From contig JAEZYO010000183.1 of assembly GCA_023419055.1 (NCBI GenBank), positions 1 through 5,193 on the forward strand: a stretch of DNA of 5,193 nt, read 5' to 3'. Made by a program: the position numbers and the translations under genes. This stretch comes from Pseudomonadota bacterium. Its GTDB lineage: Bacteria > Myxococcota > Polyangia > Polyangiales > Polyangiaceae. The notes under the pieces were generated by a model, which worked only from the letters and a program-made list of their open reading frames with translations, was not told the DNA's origin and did no database searches. This document shows positions 1 to 5,193 of the stretch, one piece after another. Every line of letters starts with the position of its first letter. Position 1 is the stretch's first letter.

Positions 1-897
1 CGCCTTTCGAAGCCAGACGATCCCCGGGTCCATCAAAGCGACCTTCGGTACCACGGACCCGACCTCCCAGCGGCGCCCGGCGAACGGCGCCTTCACGCTC
101 GCGACCCCGAAGCGTTCGCCCTGAGAAGAGACCAGGGTCGCGGGTATGGCAGCGACCAGGTCGCTCTGCGCCAAAGCCGACAGCGCCAGGACGAAGCTCG
201 GCACGCTCAGCGCGACCCGCCGAGTGAGCCCCTTCTCCGAAAGGACCGTGTCGACGTAGCCGCTGCTCTCGCCGCTGATCGAGACGAGCACGTGCAGCTC
301 TTCGCAGTAGCGGCGCAGTGAAGGCGCCGCGAGGAACGGATGCTCGCGGCGCGCGGCGACCACGAACTCCTCTTCGAACACCCTGTCGGTGTCGAACCGC
401 GCCGGCACGCTCTCGTCGAAGGGCGTGAGCGCGAGATCGATGGTCCCGGCGTCGAGCGCCGCGATGACGTCCTGGGGCATCAAATGACGGAAGCTGAGGT
501 CGATGCGCGGCGCCTCGCGCTGCAAGAGCGAAACCAGGGACGGTAGAACGACCGCCGCGATGGCGTCGGGCGCCCCGATCACGAACCTCCGCGAAGAGAG
601 CTTCGGATCGAAGGGCGCGACCGATCCGACGACGCCGCGCACCCGCGAGAGAATGTCCGAGACTGCGCCCGAGATCTCGCTCGCGCGCGCGGTCGGCAGC
701 ACGCCCTTGGGCGTTCGGAGGAATAGCGGATCGTCGAACAGCTCGCGCAAACGACCGAGGCCGTGGCTGACAGCGGACGGTGAGACGTGGAGCTGCCTCG
801 CGGCGTTCGCCACGTGGCGCTCCTTGAAAACGGCCTCGAACACGACGAGCAGGTTCAGGTCGACGCGCGCTAGATCAATCTCGTTCAGCATGTCCAT
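1..897 (-). CDS. LysR-family transcriptional regulator (C-terminus cut by window edge)
   Basis: This frame encodes 299 residues and has no stop before the left edge. LysR proteins usually have about 300-310 residues, so only some ten are missing. The N-terminal winged helix-turn-helix is clear at about residues 12-72: DLNLLVVFEAVF, then AARQLHVSPSAVSHGLGRLR (recognition helix) and the wing DDPLFLRTPKGVLPTARA. Residues from about 95 on form the periplasmic-binding-protein-like effector domain, starting RRFVIGAPDAIAAVVLPSL and containing RIDLSFRHL and the segment VPSFVLALSALAQSDLVAAIP. The visible end, DPGIVWLRKA, matches the spot where family members usually read VWHxR. It acts as a cytoplasmic, probably tetrameric DNA-binding protein; the inducer cannot be predicted. 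Two in-frame ATGs (897 and 891) are possible; neither has a good ribosome binding site and I chose the first. It lies head-to-head with the DUF924-DUF1624 pair, its likeliest target, and may also repress itself. Confidence 0.94.
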   Translation of the reverse strand, partial: MDMLNEIDLARVDLNLLVVFEAVFKERHVANAARQLHVSPSAVSHGLGRLRELFDDPLFLRTPKGVLPTARASEISGAVSDILSRVRGVVGSVAPFDPKLSSRRFVIGAPDAIAAVVLPSLVSLLQREAPRIDLSFRHLMPQDVIAALDAGTIDLALTPFDESVPARFDTDRVFEEEFVVAARREHPFLAAPSLRRYCEELHVLVSISGESSGYVDTVLSEKGLTRRVALSVPSFVLALSALAQSDLVAAIPATLVSSQGERFGVASVKAPFAGRRWEVGSVVPKVALMDPGIVWLRKA

Positions 898-901
898 GAA
901 T

Positions 902-914
902 TCATATCATTTGA
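902..914. promoter_or_regulatory. Candidate LysR-type binding box (T-N11-A dyad)
   Basis: TCA at 902-904 and TGA at 912-914 form an interrupted dyad separated by 7 bases. The outer bases fit the T-N11-A pattern known for LysR-family operators, and the inner bases 906-907 and 909-910 are also symmetric around C908. A second, offset inverted repeat, ATCA-TT-TGAT at 906-915, overlaps it. The site is only 4 bp upstream of the regulator's start codon, which would suit autoregulation together with control of the divergent genes. The arms are short and the region is AT-rich, so chance is a real alternative. Confidence 0.35.
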
Positions 915-982
915 TTCACTACGATGTAGGTGGCACTTCTTCACCCGTGAGCCGCGCTACCGGTCGAGAAACGCCGGGCCGC

Positions 983-990
983 GGAGGAGG
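983..990 (+). promoter_or_regulatory. Strong ribosome binding site for the DUF924 gene
   Basis: GGAGGAGG ends 8 bases before the ATG at 999, a near-ideal Shine-Dalgarno sequence and spacing. It decides the start in favour of 999 over the in-frame ATG at 1017. It is the only strong ribosome binding site I find in the window. Confidence 0.8.
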
Positions 991-998
991 AATGATCC

Positions 999-1556
999 AT
1001 GTACGCTCAGCCTGTGATGAAGGCCGCTCCGGCGACCGTGGTCGACTTCTGGAAACGAGCGGGTCAAAAGGCCTGGTTCGCCAAGGACCCCGAGTTCGAT
1101 CAGCGCTTCCGCGACGAGTTCCTGCCCGCGCACCTCGACGCCGCGCGTGGCACGCTCTCGAGCCTGCTCGAGACCGCCGAGGGAGCGCTCGCGCTCTGCC
1201 TGCTCCTCGATCAGTTCCCGCGCAACGCCTTCCGGGGAACGTCCCACATGTACGCCACGGACGAGCTCGCTCGACGCGTGGCCGATCGAGCGATCCGAGC
1301 CGGTCACGATCGCTTGCTCGAACCCGAGCTCGCGGTCTTCGTCTACCTGCCGTTCGGGCACTCCGAGCGCCTGGTGGACCAGGACCGCTCGGTCGAGCTC
1401 TCTCACCGTCTAGGTGGCGACTACCTCACCCACGCCCTCCGTCACCGCTCCATCATCGAGCGTTTTGGGCGCTTTCCCCATCGAAATTCGATCCTAGGGC
1501 GCCCCATGAGACCCGACGAGCAGCGCTTCCTCGACGAAGGCGGTTTCGCCGGATGA
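999..1556 (+). CDS. DUF924 family protein
   Basis: The 185-residue product is a full-length member of the DUF924 family (Pfam PF06041), small helical TPR-like soluble proteins with no established biochemical role. The signatures are plain: an N-terminal VVDFW at 14-18, LLLDQFPRNAFRGT at 68-81 followed by ATDELARR, VYLPFGHSERLVDQDRSVEL at 115-134, and the closing IIERFGRFPHRNSILGR at 152-168, followed by the usual short PDEQRFL...GF tail. No signal peptide or membrane segment is seen, so it should be cytoplasmic. It is the first gene of a two-gene plus-strand unit. Its stop TGA (1554-1556) overlaps the ATG of the DUF1624 membrane protein (ATGA at 1553-1556), implying translational coupling. 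Family membership is secure; function is unknown, and the pairing with a membrane protein and a divergent LysR regulator is the only functional clue. Confidence 0.93.
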   Translation: MYAQPVMKAAPATVVDFWKRAGQKAWFAKDPEFDQRFRDEFLPAHLDAARGTLSSLLETAEGALALCLLLDQFPRNAFRGTSHMYATDELARRVADRAIRAGHDRLLEPELAVFVYLPFGHSERLVDQDRSVELSHRLGGDYLTHALRHRSIIERFGRFPHRNSILGRPMRPDEQRFLDEGGFAG

Positions 1557-2689
1557 GCACGCTCGATTGGTCGCAGGTCGTCGACGCGAAAGCTCACGGA
1601 ACGACGGCGGACTCCCTCGCCCGAGAGCGGAAAGGATACGTCGACGTCTTTCGCGGTCTCTTGATCGCGCACATGGCGCTCGACCACGCGTCTCTGATGT
1701 TCAACGCGCGGCGGCCGGCCGAAGAGATCGCGGCCGTTCGCCCGGAGCTGCCGGGAGATCTCGCGCAGTTTCTCACGCGCTTCACGGGCGTCTCGGTCGC
1801 GCCGGGCTTCTGCTTCATGGCAGGCTTCATGGTCGCCCTCACGAGCAGCGCCCGCGAGCAGCGCGGAGTGCCGAAGCGCGAGGTCACCCGGCGTCTCGTC
1901 ACGCGCGGGTTGGTCTTGATCGCCGTGGATGCGCTCATCCTCGGCTTGCCGCGCGCGGCGAGCGGCTTCTACTCCTTCATGGTCCTGAGCTGTATCGGAG
2001 TCAGCATCATGCTGCTCGCGCTCTTGCGGGACATCTCTAGCCGCCGCCTCCTACCCGTCGCGCTCGGAGTGCTCCTTCTCCACCCGTTGCTCGATGTTTC
2101 CGCCTTACCCGTCCCGCTTCAGGCCATCCTTCACGAACCGATCCGAAGCGGAGCGTTCCGCTCGCTCTACCCCGTCATCCCCTGGTCAGCGATCGTGCTC
2201 CTCGGCTTCGTCGTCGGCCGAGACACGCTCACGCGGTCGAAGCCGGAGCGCTTCTGGCTCCTGCTCTCGGGCGCGTCGCTGCTCGTTTTCCTCTTGCTCC
2301 GTTCGAACGGCGGCTACGGCAACGCTTACGCCTACGGAAGCGTGGGAAGCTTCGAGTTCTGGCAATTCGCGAAGTATCCCCCGGATCTGGCGTTCTTGAG
2401 CTGGTCCTTCGCGCTCACCTTCGCGGGCCTCGCGCTCGTGCGCGTCCTCACACGGGGCGAGGTGCCGGCGCTCCTCCGCCCCTTCGCGCTCTTCGGCAAG
2501 GTCCCGTTCTTCTTCTACGTGACTCACTTCTACGTGCTCGGGCTCGCCGCTGCGCTCTTGCGTACGAAGTTCCTTCTGCCCGGCACGTACCTGGTGTGGC
2601 TCTGCCTGCTCCTTCTGATGGCCTGGCCGTGCGCCTGGTACTACCGGAAGAAGGTGGAGCGACCGAACCTCGTGACCCGCTACTTCTGA
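1553..2689 (+). CDS. DUF1624 / heparan-alpha-glucosaminide N-acetyltransferase-like membrane protein
   Basis: The 378-residue, strongly hydrophobic protein carries the hallmarks of the DUF1624 / HGSNAT catalytic-domain family (Pfam PF07786): a first helix preceded by basic residues, with YVDVFRGLLIAHMALDH at 29-45; LYPVIPWSAIVLLGFVVGR at 205-223; KYPPDLAFLSW at 274-284; FGKVPFFFYVTHFYVLG at 314-330; and a basic C-terminal tail YYRKKVERPN. I count roughly eight to ten membrane helices. In animals this family moves acetyl from cytosolic acetyl-CoA across the membrane onto glucosamine; bacterial homologues are presumed acyltransferases of unknown substrate, so an envelope acyl transfer role is inference. 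The frame is open far upstream (to 503), but that stretch crosses the regulator and the DUF924 gene and looks non-coding. The ATG at 1553, overlapping the DUF924 stop as ATGA, is the sensible start. Only a weak GAAGG (1536-1540) precedes it, consistent with coupling. Confidence 0.9.
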   Translation: MSTLDWSQVVDAKAHGTTADSLARERKGYVDVFRGLLIAHMALDHASLMFNARRPAEEIAAVRPELPGDLAQFLTRFTGVSVAPGFCFMAGFMVALTSSAREQRGVPKREVTRRLVTRGLVLIAVDALILGLPRAASGFYSFMVLSCIGVSIMLLALLRDISSRRLLPVALGVLLLHPLLDVSALPVPLQAILHEPIRSGAFRSLYPVIPWSAIVLLGFVVGRDTLTRSKPERFWLLLSGASLLVFLLLRSNGGYGNAYAYGSVGSFEFWQFAKYPPDLAFLSWSFALTFAGLALVRVLTRGEVPALLRPFALFGKVPFFFYVTHFYVLGLAAALLRTKFLLPGTYLVWLCLLLLMAWPCAWYYRKKVERPNLVTRYF

Positions 2690-2711
2690 GCTTGCCTCGC
2701 TCGGTCGAACT

Positions 2712-3497
2712 TCACGGAGATTCCGACCACTCGGCGAACGCGAGAAACGATCGGGCGATTCCGACCTCCTCGAGGTAGTGACCGAGCCCATTGTCGACAT
2801 AGAGCGCGTGGCTCGACCCGAGGAAGAGGCTCCGCACGTTCGGCAGCGGGAAGCTCTCGGCGTGAGGCGTTCCGTACTTCTTCGTCAAGGACGCGTACGA
2901 CGGCCAGATCCAAGGCACCTCCGCGCGAAAACGCAGCTGACAGCTGCCGTCCGGTTCCAGGCGTTTCGTGAGCTCGAGCGTGCCGTAGTAGAGGCCGAAC
3001 ACCGAATCCCACTGGCTGGCGTCGGGCATGTAGAACGTCCCTGACTCGAATCGCTCACCGGAGCCGCACTTCGACCGAGCTGCCCGCTGCCGGAGCTTCT
3101 CTGCCTGACGCTGGATCTTTCGGTTCTCCGAGAAGATCTCGGGCTCGAGCTCGTAAGGTGTGCCGACCCGCGAGAGGTAGTGATCCATCATCTTGCCGGT
3201 TTGACGGGCGATCAGGCTGACTTTTCCTCCGGTGGCGAGCGTCGAGTAGAAGTCGACCAAGAACGCGCTATCGCCCTCATTCAAGGGCGCTCGACGAACG
3301 GCCTTCTCCTCGAGCTCGTCGATGCGAGCCTGAAGCGTCGCGACCCCGATCCCCGTTGCGAGCGTGAACGCCATCCCGAGCCTGGGCCCAGGAAAGAGAA
3401 TCATCGCGGAAACGGCGGCACCCAGGAGCGCGAGCGCGACCCAGGTTCGAGATCGGCGAACGATTCGGCTCCACGCCTTCGGCGGCTCGCTGGTCAT
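2712..3497 (-). CDS. Hypothetical membrane-anchored protein, family not recognised
   Basis: I do not recognise this 261-residue protein. A basic N-terminus (K7, R11, R14, R15, R17) precedes one or two membrane helices at about 19-36 and 41-55, joined by a short PGPRLG turn. A charged, potentially coiled segment RIDELEEKAVRR follows at 58-69. The rest is soluble: MDHYLSRVGTPYELEPEIF (104-122), a basic helical stretch RKIQRQAEKLRQRAARSK (126-143), an aromatic-rich, probably beta-structured part at 155-205, and a well-defined end with YVDNGLGHYLEEVGIARSF (233-251). Two cysteines (144, 186) could pair if the domain is periplasmic. With two helices and N-in topology the domain would be cytoplasmic; with one helix, periplasmic. 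It is the last gene of the operon. Its ATG overlaps the hydrolase stop (ATGA, 3494-3497), so co-translation is likely. The start has no ribosome binding site of its own, which fits coupling. The reality of the gene is secure from the overlap and coherent protein character. Confidence 0.85.
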   Translation of the reverse strand: MTSEPPKAWSRIVRRSRTWVALALLGAAVSAMILFPGPRLGMAFTLATGIGVATLQARIDELEEKAVRRAPLNEGDSAFLVDFYSTLATGGKVSLIARQTGKMMDHYLSRVGTPYELEPEIFSENRKIQRQAEKLRQRAARSKCGSGERFESGTFYMPDASQWDSVFGLYYGTLELTKRLEPDGSCQLRFRAEVPWIWPSYASLTKKYGTPHAESFPLPNVRSLFLGSSHALYVDNGLGHYLEEVGIARSFLAFAEWSESP

Positions 3498-4594
3498 CGC
3501 GCCGACGCCCAGCGGTCGATGGCGGCGGTCATTTCCCGCGAATGGCTCAGCCAGATGAAATGGTCCGCAGGGAGGATGACCGTCTCGACTTGCGCGCCGC
3601 TCTGGCGCAGCGCCCGAGCGACACTTTGGTTATAGGCGAGCGGGAAGCGCGGATCTTCGCTCCCGGCGATCATGAGCACGTCCGACCGGAGCTCCTTCCG
3701 CGCCACCTGGCCGCTACCGGATACCAGGATGAACCCGCGAAAGTGGCGCGCGATCTCGTCGTCTTGCAAGAGCGCCGTCGTGCCGATCGCGCCGTTCGAG
3801 AGCCCGACGAGAAAGACCCGCTCTCGGTCGACCTCGGGAGGCAGGTGCTCGGCCACGAGCGCCCGAACCGCCGCCTTGCCGGGAGGCGTCCAGAACGCGC
3901 CGGTGAAGTCGAGAAACGGAGCGACGATCACGTAGCGGTCGCCGAGCGCGCGATTCAAGACGTCCAGGTACGCCGAGAGCTGACCGCCGAAGCCGTGGAG
4001 AAAGACCAGGCATGGCCGGCGCCCCGCGCCAGCCGGAACGTGCTCGAGATGCCGGGGAAGGCTCGGGAGCGCGTTGATGAGCGCGGCGTTGGGCCAGGGC
4101 TCGAAGTCGGGCGAATAGGCGCGCTCGAGCAGGACCTTCAGGTGTTCCATCTCGCGTCCCCGGATCATTCCCATCAGGTTCGAGAAGCGAAGCCCCGTGA
4201 GCACGGTTTCGCGCTCGCGCACGACGCGGCTGAGCCAGGGCGGAGAAGTCTCACGCTGCCCTCGCTCGACGAAGCGGAACGCCTGCGGCGAAGGCGCCGC
4301 CCAGAGCCTCACCGCGACGAAGGCGACGAACCCGAGCCCACCTGCCGCCACCGCGAACCACAGCAGTGAGCGCTGACGGCTCGTGCTCGGGCGCTTGCCG
4401 AACGCGACCAGGCCCATCGGGACCAACCAGCAGGCGAGCGCGAACGCGGAGCTCGTCACTCCATTCGCCGAGACGAGGAGCACCAGCACCAGGAAGAGCG
4501 CCACCGACGAGCATCCACAGAAGAGCCGAACGACGGTGCTCCAACGCTTCGACCGCGGTCTCGATTCCCACTCGGCGTCCGGCGCGCCGCTCAT
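3494..4594 (-). CDS. Membrane-anchored alpha/beta hydrolase (serine esterase/lipase-like)
   Basis: Started at 4594 the product has 366 residues. Three membrane helices lie at about 24-43, 49-65 and 77-95. The basic N-terminus and the basic loop GKRPSTSRQR (66-75) would face the cytoplasm, placing the C-terminal catalytic domain in the periplasm. That domain is an alpha/beta hydrolase fold: LVFLHGFGG at 196-204 (oxyanion-hole strand), nucleophile elbow VGLSNG with Ser266, probable acid Asp314 in IAGSEDPRFP, and His345 in PADHF. The triad is complete in order and spacing, so it should be active; the substrate (lipid, ester or peptide) cannot be told. The frame extends upstream to an ATG at 4678, but those 28 codons overlap the GNAT gene. 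ATG 4594 overlaps the GNAT stop as ATGA and begins a plausible N-terminus, MSGAPDAEWESR, so I prefer it. It also overlaps the next gene by ATGA. It is the middle gene of a three-gene unit. Confidence 0.9.
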   Translation of the reverse strand: MSGAPDAEWESRPRSKRWSTVVRLFCGCSSVALFLVLVLLVSANGVTSSAFALACWLVPMGLVAFGKRPSTSRQRSLLWFAVAAGGLGFVAFVAVRLWAAPSPQAFRFVERGQRETSPPWLSRVVRERETVLTGLRFSNLMGMIRGREMEHLKVLLERAYSPDFEPWPNAALINALPSLPRHLEHVPAGAGRRPCLVFLHGFGGQLSAYLDVLNRALGDRYVIVAPFLDFTGAFWTPPGKAAVRALVAEHLPPEVDRERVFLVGLSNGAIGTTALLQDDEIARHFRGFILVSGSGQVARKELRSDVLMIAGSEDPRFPLAYNQSVARALRQSGAQVETVILPADHFIWLSHSREMTAAIDRWASAR

Positions 4595-5022
4595 TTCGAC
4601 TCGGGCTCGTCGGCACAGTTCGAGCGCCGCTGCTCGTCGGAGCGAGGCAGCATCATGGCCGTAGTCTGCAGCTGCCATCCGGACCGCTGATAGAACCCCT
4701 GAACTCGAGGCGCAGCCGTCAGCGTCACCACCAAGAAGCCGTCGAGGTGGCGCTGGAGCTCCTCCAGGATCGCGCGGCCGATACCGCGACGCTGATGCGA
4801 CGGCACCACCACCAAGTCCACGACACTCGCGTAAAAACGTCCGTCGTCGACCGTGCGCCCGAAACCGACGAGCTCCCCGTCCTCGAAAGCAAAGGCCTTG
4901 AACGAGCTCCGTGCGAAGGAGCTCCTCACGTCCTCGGCGTTCCGATCACGCCAACCGACCGCTCGGAACAGCTCCACCACCCGTTCCCACGAGACGTTCC
5001 CGTCGTCGCTCTCGATCCGCAT
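4591..5022 (-). CDS. GNAT family N-acetyltransferase
   Basis: The 143-residue soluble protein has the GNAT fold pattern. Strands in FKAFAFEDGELVGFGRTVDDG (41-61) lead to the core strand YASVVDLVVVPSHQ and the acetyl-CoA pyrophosphate loop Q77-R-R-G-I-G82 (Q/RxxGxG/A, motif A), followed by helix RAILEELQRHL. Motif B is at about 97-117, LVVTLTAAPRVQGFYQRSGW, with the usual aromatic before the last strand. Such enzymes transfer acetyl from acetyl-CoA to an amine of a small molecule or protein; the acceptor is not predictable. Length is typical of single-domain members. The C-terminal tail (about 125-143, charged, DEQRRSNCADEPESK) is extra and poorly structured. No good ribosome binding site precedes ATG 5022, but no other in-frame start is evident just upstream. 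It is the first gene of the operon with the hydrolase and the unknown membrane protein. Confidence 0.92.
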   Translation of the reverse strand: MRIESDDGNVSWERVVELFRAVGWRDRNAEDVRSSFARSSFKAFAFEDGELVGFGRTVDDGRFYASVVDLVVVPSHQRRGIGRAILEELQRHLDGFLVVTLTAAPRVQGFYQRSGWQLQTTAMMLPRSDEQRRSNCADEPESK

Positions 5023-5031
5023 GCGACGGCT

Positions 5032-5037
5032 AGCATA
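5032..5037 (-). promoter_or_regulatory. Possible -10 element of the GNAT operon
   Basis: Read on the minus strand this is TATGCT, 9 bases upstream of the GNAT start codon. A transcript from it would have almost no leader, which fits the absence of a Shine-Dalgarno sequence before ATG 5022. I see no good -35 at 16-18 bp spacing, so this is only a candidate. Confidence 0.25.
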
Positions 5038-5084
5038 CGCGGTCGCTCGGAAGTTCCCAGCGGGTACGCCTCTCGAGGCCCTCC

Positions 5085-5114
5085 GGAGCTCCAGGGCTCG
5101 GTTCCTGGAGCTCC
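5085..5114 (-). terminator. Strong hairpin (perfect 11-bp inverted repeat), possible terminator or attenuator
   Basis: GGAGCTCCAGG at 5085-5095 is perfectly complementary to CCTGGAGCTCC at 5104-5114, leaving an 8-base loop. It lies 19 bases past the stop of the partial gene at the right edge and about 60 bases before the GNAT start, both on the minus strand. The stem is long and GC-rich, as in intrinsic terminators, but on neither strand is it followed by a T-run, so termination would have to be U-tract independent or Rho-assisted. It could equally be a leader structure or a protein-binding palindrome; each arm contains the self-complementary GGAGCTCC. Confidence 0.45.
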
Positions 5115-5133
5115 TTCTCGGAGCCTGGGTTCG

Positions 5134-5193
5134 TCAATCGAGCTTCGCGAGCACTCGATCCAGCGCCGCGTAGCCCTCGTTGAGCCCCTGCTC
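5134..5193 (-). CDS. C-terminal fragment of a gene, possibly SRPBCC/AHSA1-type protein
   Basis: The last 19 codons and a TGA stop of a minus-strand gene that enters from the right edge are visible, ending EQGLNEGYAALDRVLAKLD. The amphipathic helix with a G-x-x-E-G/S-x-x-x-L-D-x-x-L pattern is what SRPBCC (AHSA1-like, START-fold) proteins often end with, but a tail this short cannot prove a family. The coding call rests on coherent codon use, strand agreement with the downstream GNAT operon and the hairpin just past the stop. No promoter or start is in view. Confidence 0.5.
   Translation of the reverse strand, partial: EQGLNEGYAALDRVLAKLD

Larger units (their letters stand above)
898..998. 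promoter_or_regulatory. Divergent intergenic promoter region between lysR-type gene and DUF924 gene
   Basis: This 101-bp gap between two head-to-head genes must hold both promoters. Its left third (898-930) is about two-thirds A/T, in sharp contrast to the GC-rich surroundings, as expected for a promoter or operator. A TACGAT hexamer at 920-925 could serve as a -10 element for the rightward genes, but I see no convincing -35 at proper spacing, so exact promoters are not assigned. The right part (931-982) is GC-rich leader leading into the ribosome binding site. Confidence 0.6.

Noticed and set aside
957..1406. A 149-codon minus-strand frame opposite the DUF924 gene.
   Set aside because: It is the antisense shadow of a clearly recognised family member, and it would also occupy the leader and ribosome binding site of that gene.
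1539..1550. A GGCG-GTTT-CGCC mini-hairpin just before the ATGA junction of the DUF924 and DUF1624 genes.
   Set aside because: It has only four base pairs and lies in coding sequence; short GC stems like this are common here, and no regulatory role can be supported.
503..1552. A 350-codon in-frame extension upstream of the DUF1624 protein, which would make a 728-residue protein.
   Set aside because: It runs antisense to the LysR-type gene and out of frame over the DUF924 gene, is rich in Arg/Ser/Pro as expected of a GC-rich shadow frame, and has no domain character. The ATGA start at 1553 is far better.
2660..2728. Inverted repeats near the convergent stops: CGACCGA/TCGGTCG (2660-2666 with 2701-2707) and GGTCG/CGACC (2703-2707 with 2724-2728).
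   Set aside because: The first has a 34-base loop and the second only 5 bp with a 16-base loop. Neither has a T-run, and they compete for the same bases. Such repeats are expected by chance in GC-rich DNA.
2186..2800. A 204-codon minus-strand frame opposite the end of the DUF1624 gene.
   Set aside because: It is highly charged and low in hydrophobics, spans the ends of two convergent real genes, and has no motif; it is the reverse image of a membrane protein gene.
3542..4369. A 275-codon plus-strand open frame opposite the hydrolase.
   Set aside because: Its composition (charged, Arg/Glu-rich, no hydrophobic core) is that of a mirror frame of a GC-rich gene, and the minus-strand frame has a complete catalytic triad.
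4595..4678. A 28-residue N-terminal extension of the hydrolase starting at ATG 4678.
   Set aside because: It lies wholly inside the GNAT gene in another frame and is not needed by the fold. The ATGA overlap at 4591-4594 gives a natural start.
5068..5088. Short palindromes GCCTC-TC-GAGGC (5068-5079) and CTCCGGAG (5081-5088).
   Set aside because: The loops are too small for RNA hairpins, and restriction-site-like palindromes are frequent in this composition. No repeat of either was noticed elsewhere.

Overview
The window is GC-rich bacterial chromosomal DNA with tightly packed genes. The GC-biased third positions, the long spurious open frames on both strands and the mix of protein families suggest a high-GC Gram-negative such as a myxobacterium or related proteobacterium. 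That assignment is an inference from composition; there is no marker gene here. I see no tRNA, rRNA, CRISPR array, insertion sequence, phage gene or obvious mobile element.

Layout. On the minus strand, 1-897 is a LysR-type regulator whose last few residues run off the left edge. A 101-bp, partly AT-rich divergent intergenic region (898-998) separates it from a plus-strand pair: a DUF924 protein (999-1556) and a DUF1624 / HGSNAT-like multi-spanning membrane protein (1553-2689). These two overlap by ATGA. The pair converges, with a 22-bp gap, on a minus-strand operon that reads right to left: GNAT acetyltransferase (4591-5022), membrane-anchored alpha/beta hydrolase (3494-4594) and an unrecognised membrane-anchored protein (2712-3497). 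Both junctions of that operon are also ATGA overlaps. A 111-bp gap containing a perfect 11-bp-stem hairpin then leads to the last 19 codons of another minus-strand gene (5134-5193, possibly an SRPBCC/AHSA1-type protein).

How the genes may work together. The LysR regulator lies head-to-head with the DUF924-DUF1624 pair, the usual arrangement for a LysR protein controlling its divergent neighbour. A T-N11-A dyad sits just upstream of the regulator's start codon. The right-hand operon combines a small soluble acetyltransferase, a probably periplasmic serine hydrolase on three membrane helices and a second membrane protein of unknown role. The overlaps argue for coordinated expression, but no shared pathway can be read from the sequence.

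Most of the window is ordinary. The points worth a second look are the unrecognised third gene of the operon, the DUF924-DUF1624 coupling under a divergent regulator, the tethered hydrolase architecture, and the strong hairpin with a competing alternative fold ahead of the GNAT operon. I do not see convincing evidence for a new defence, mobile or RNA system.
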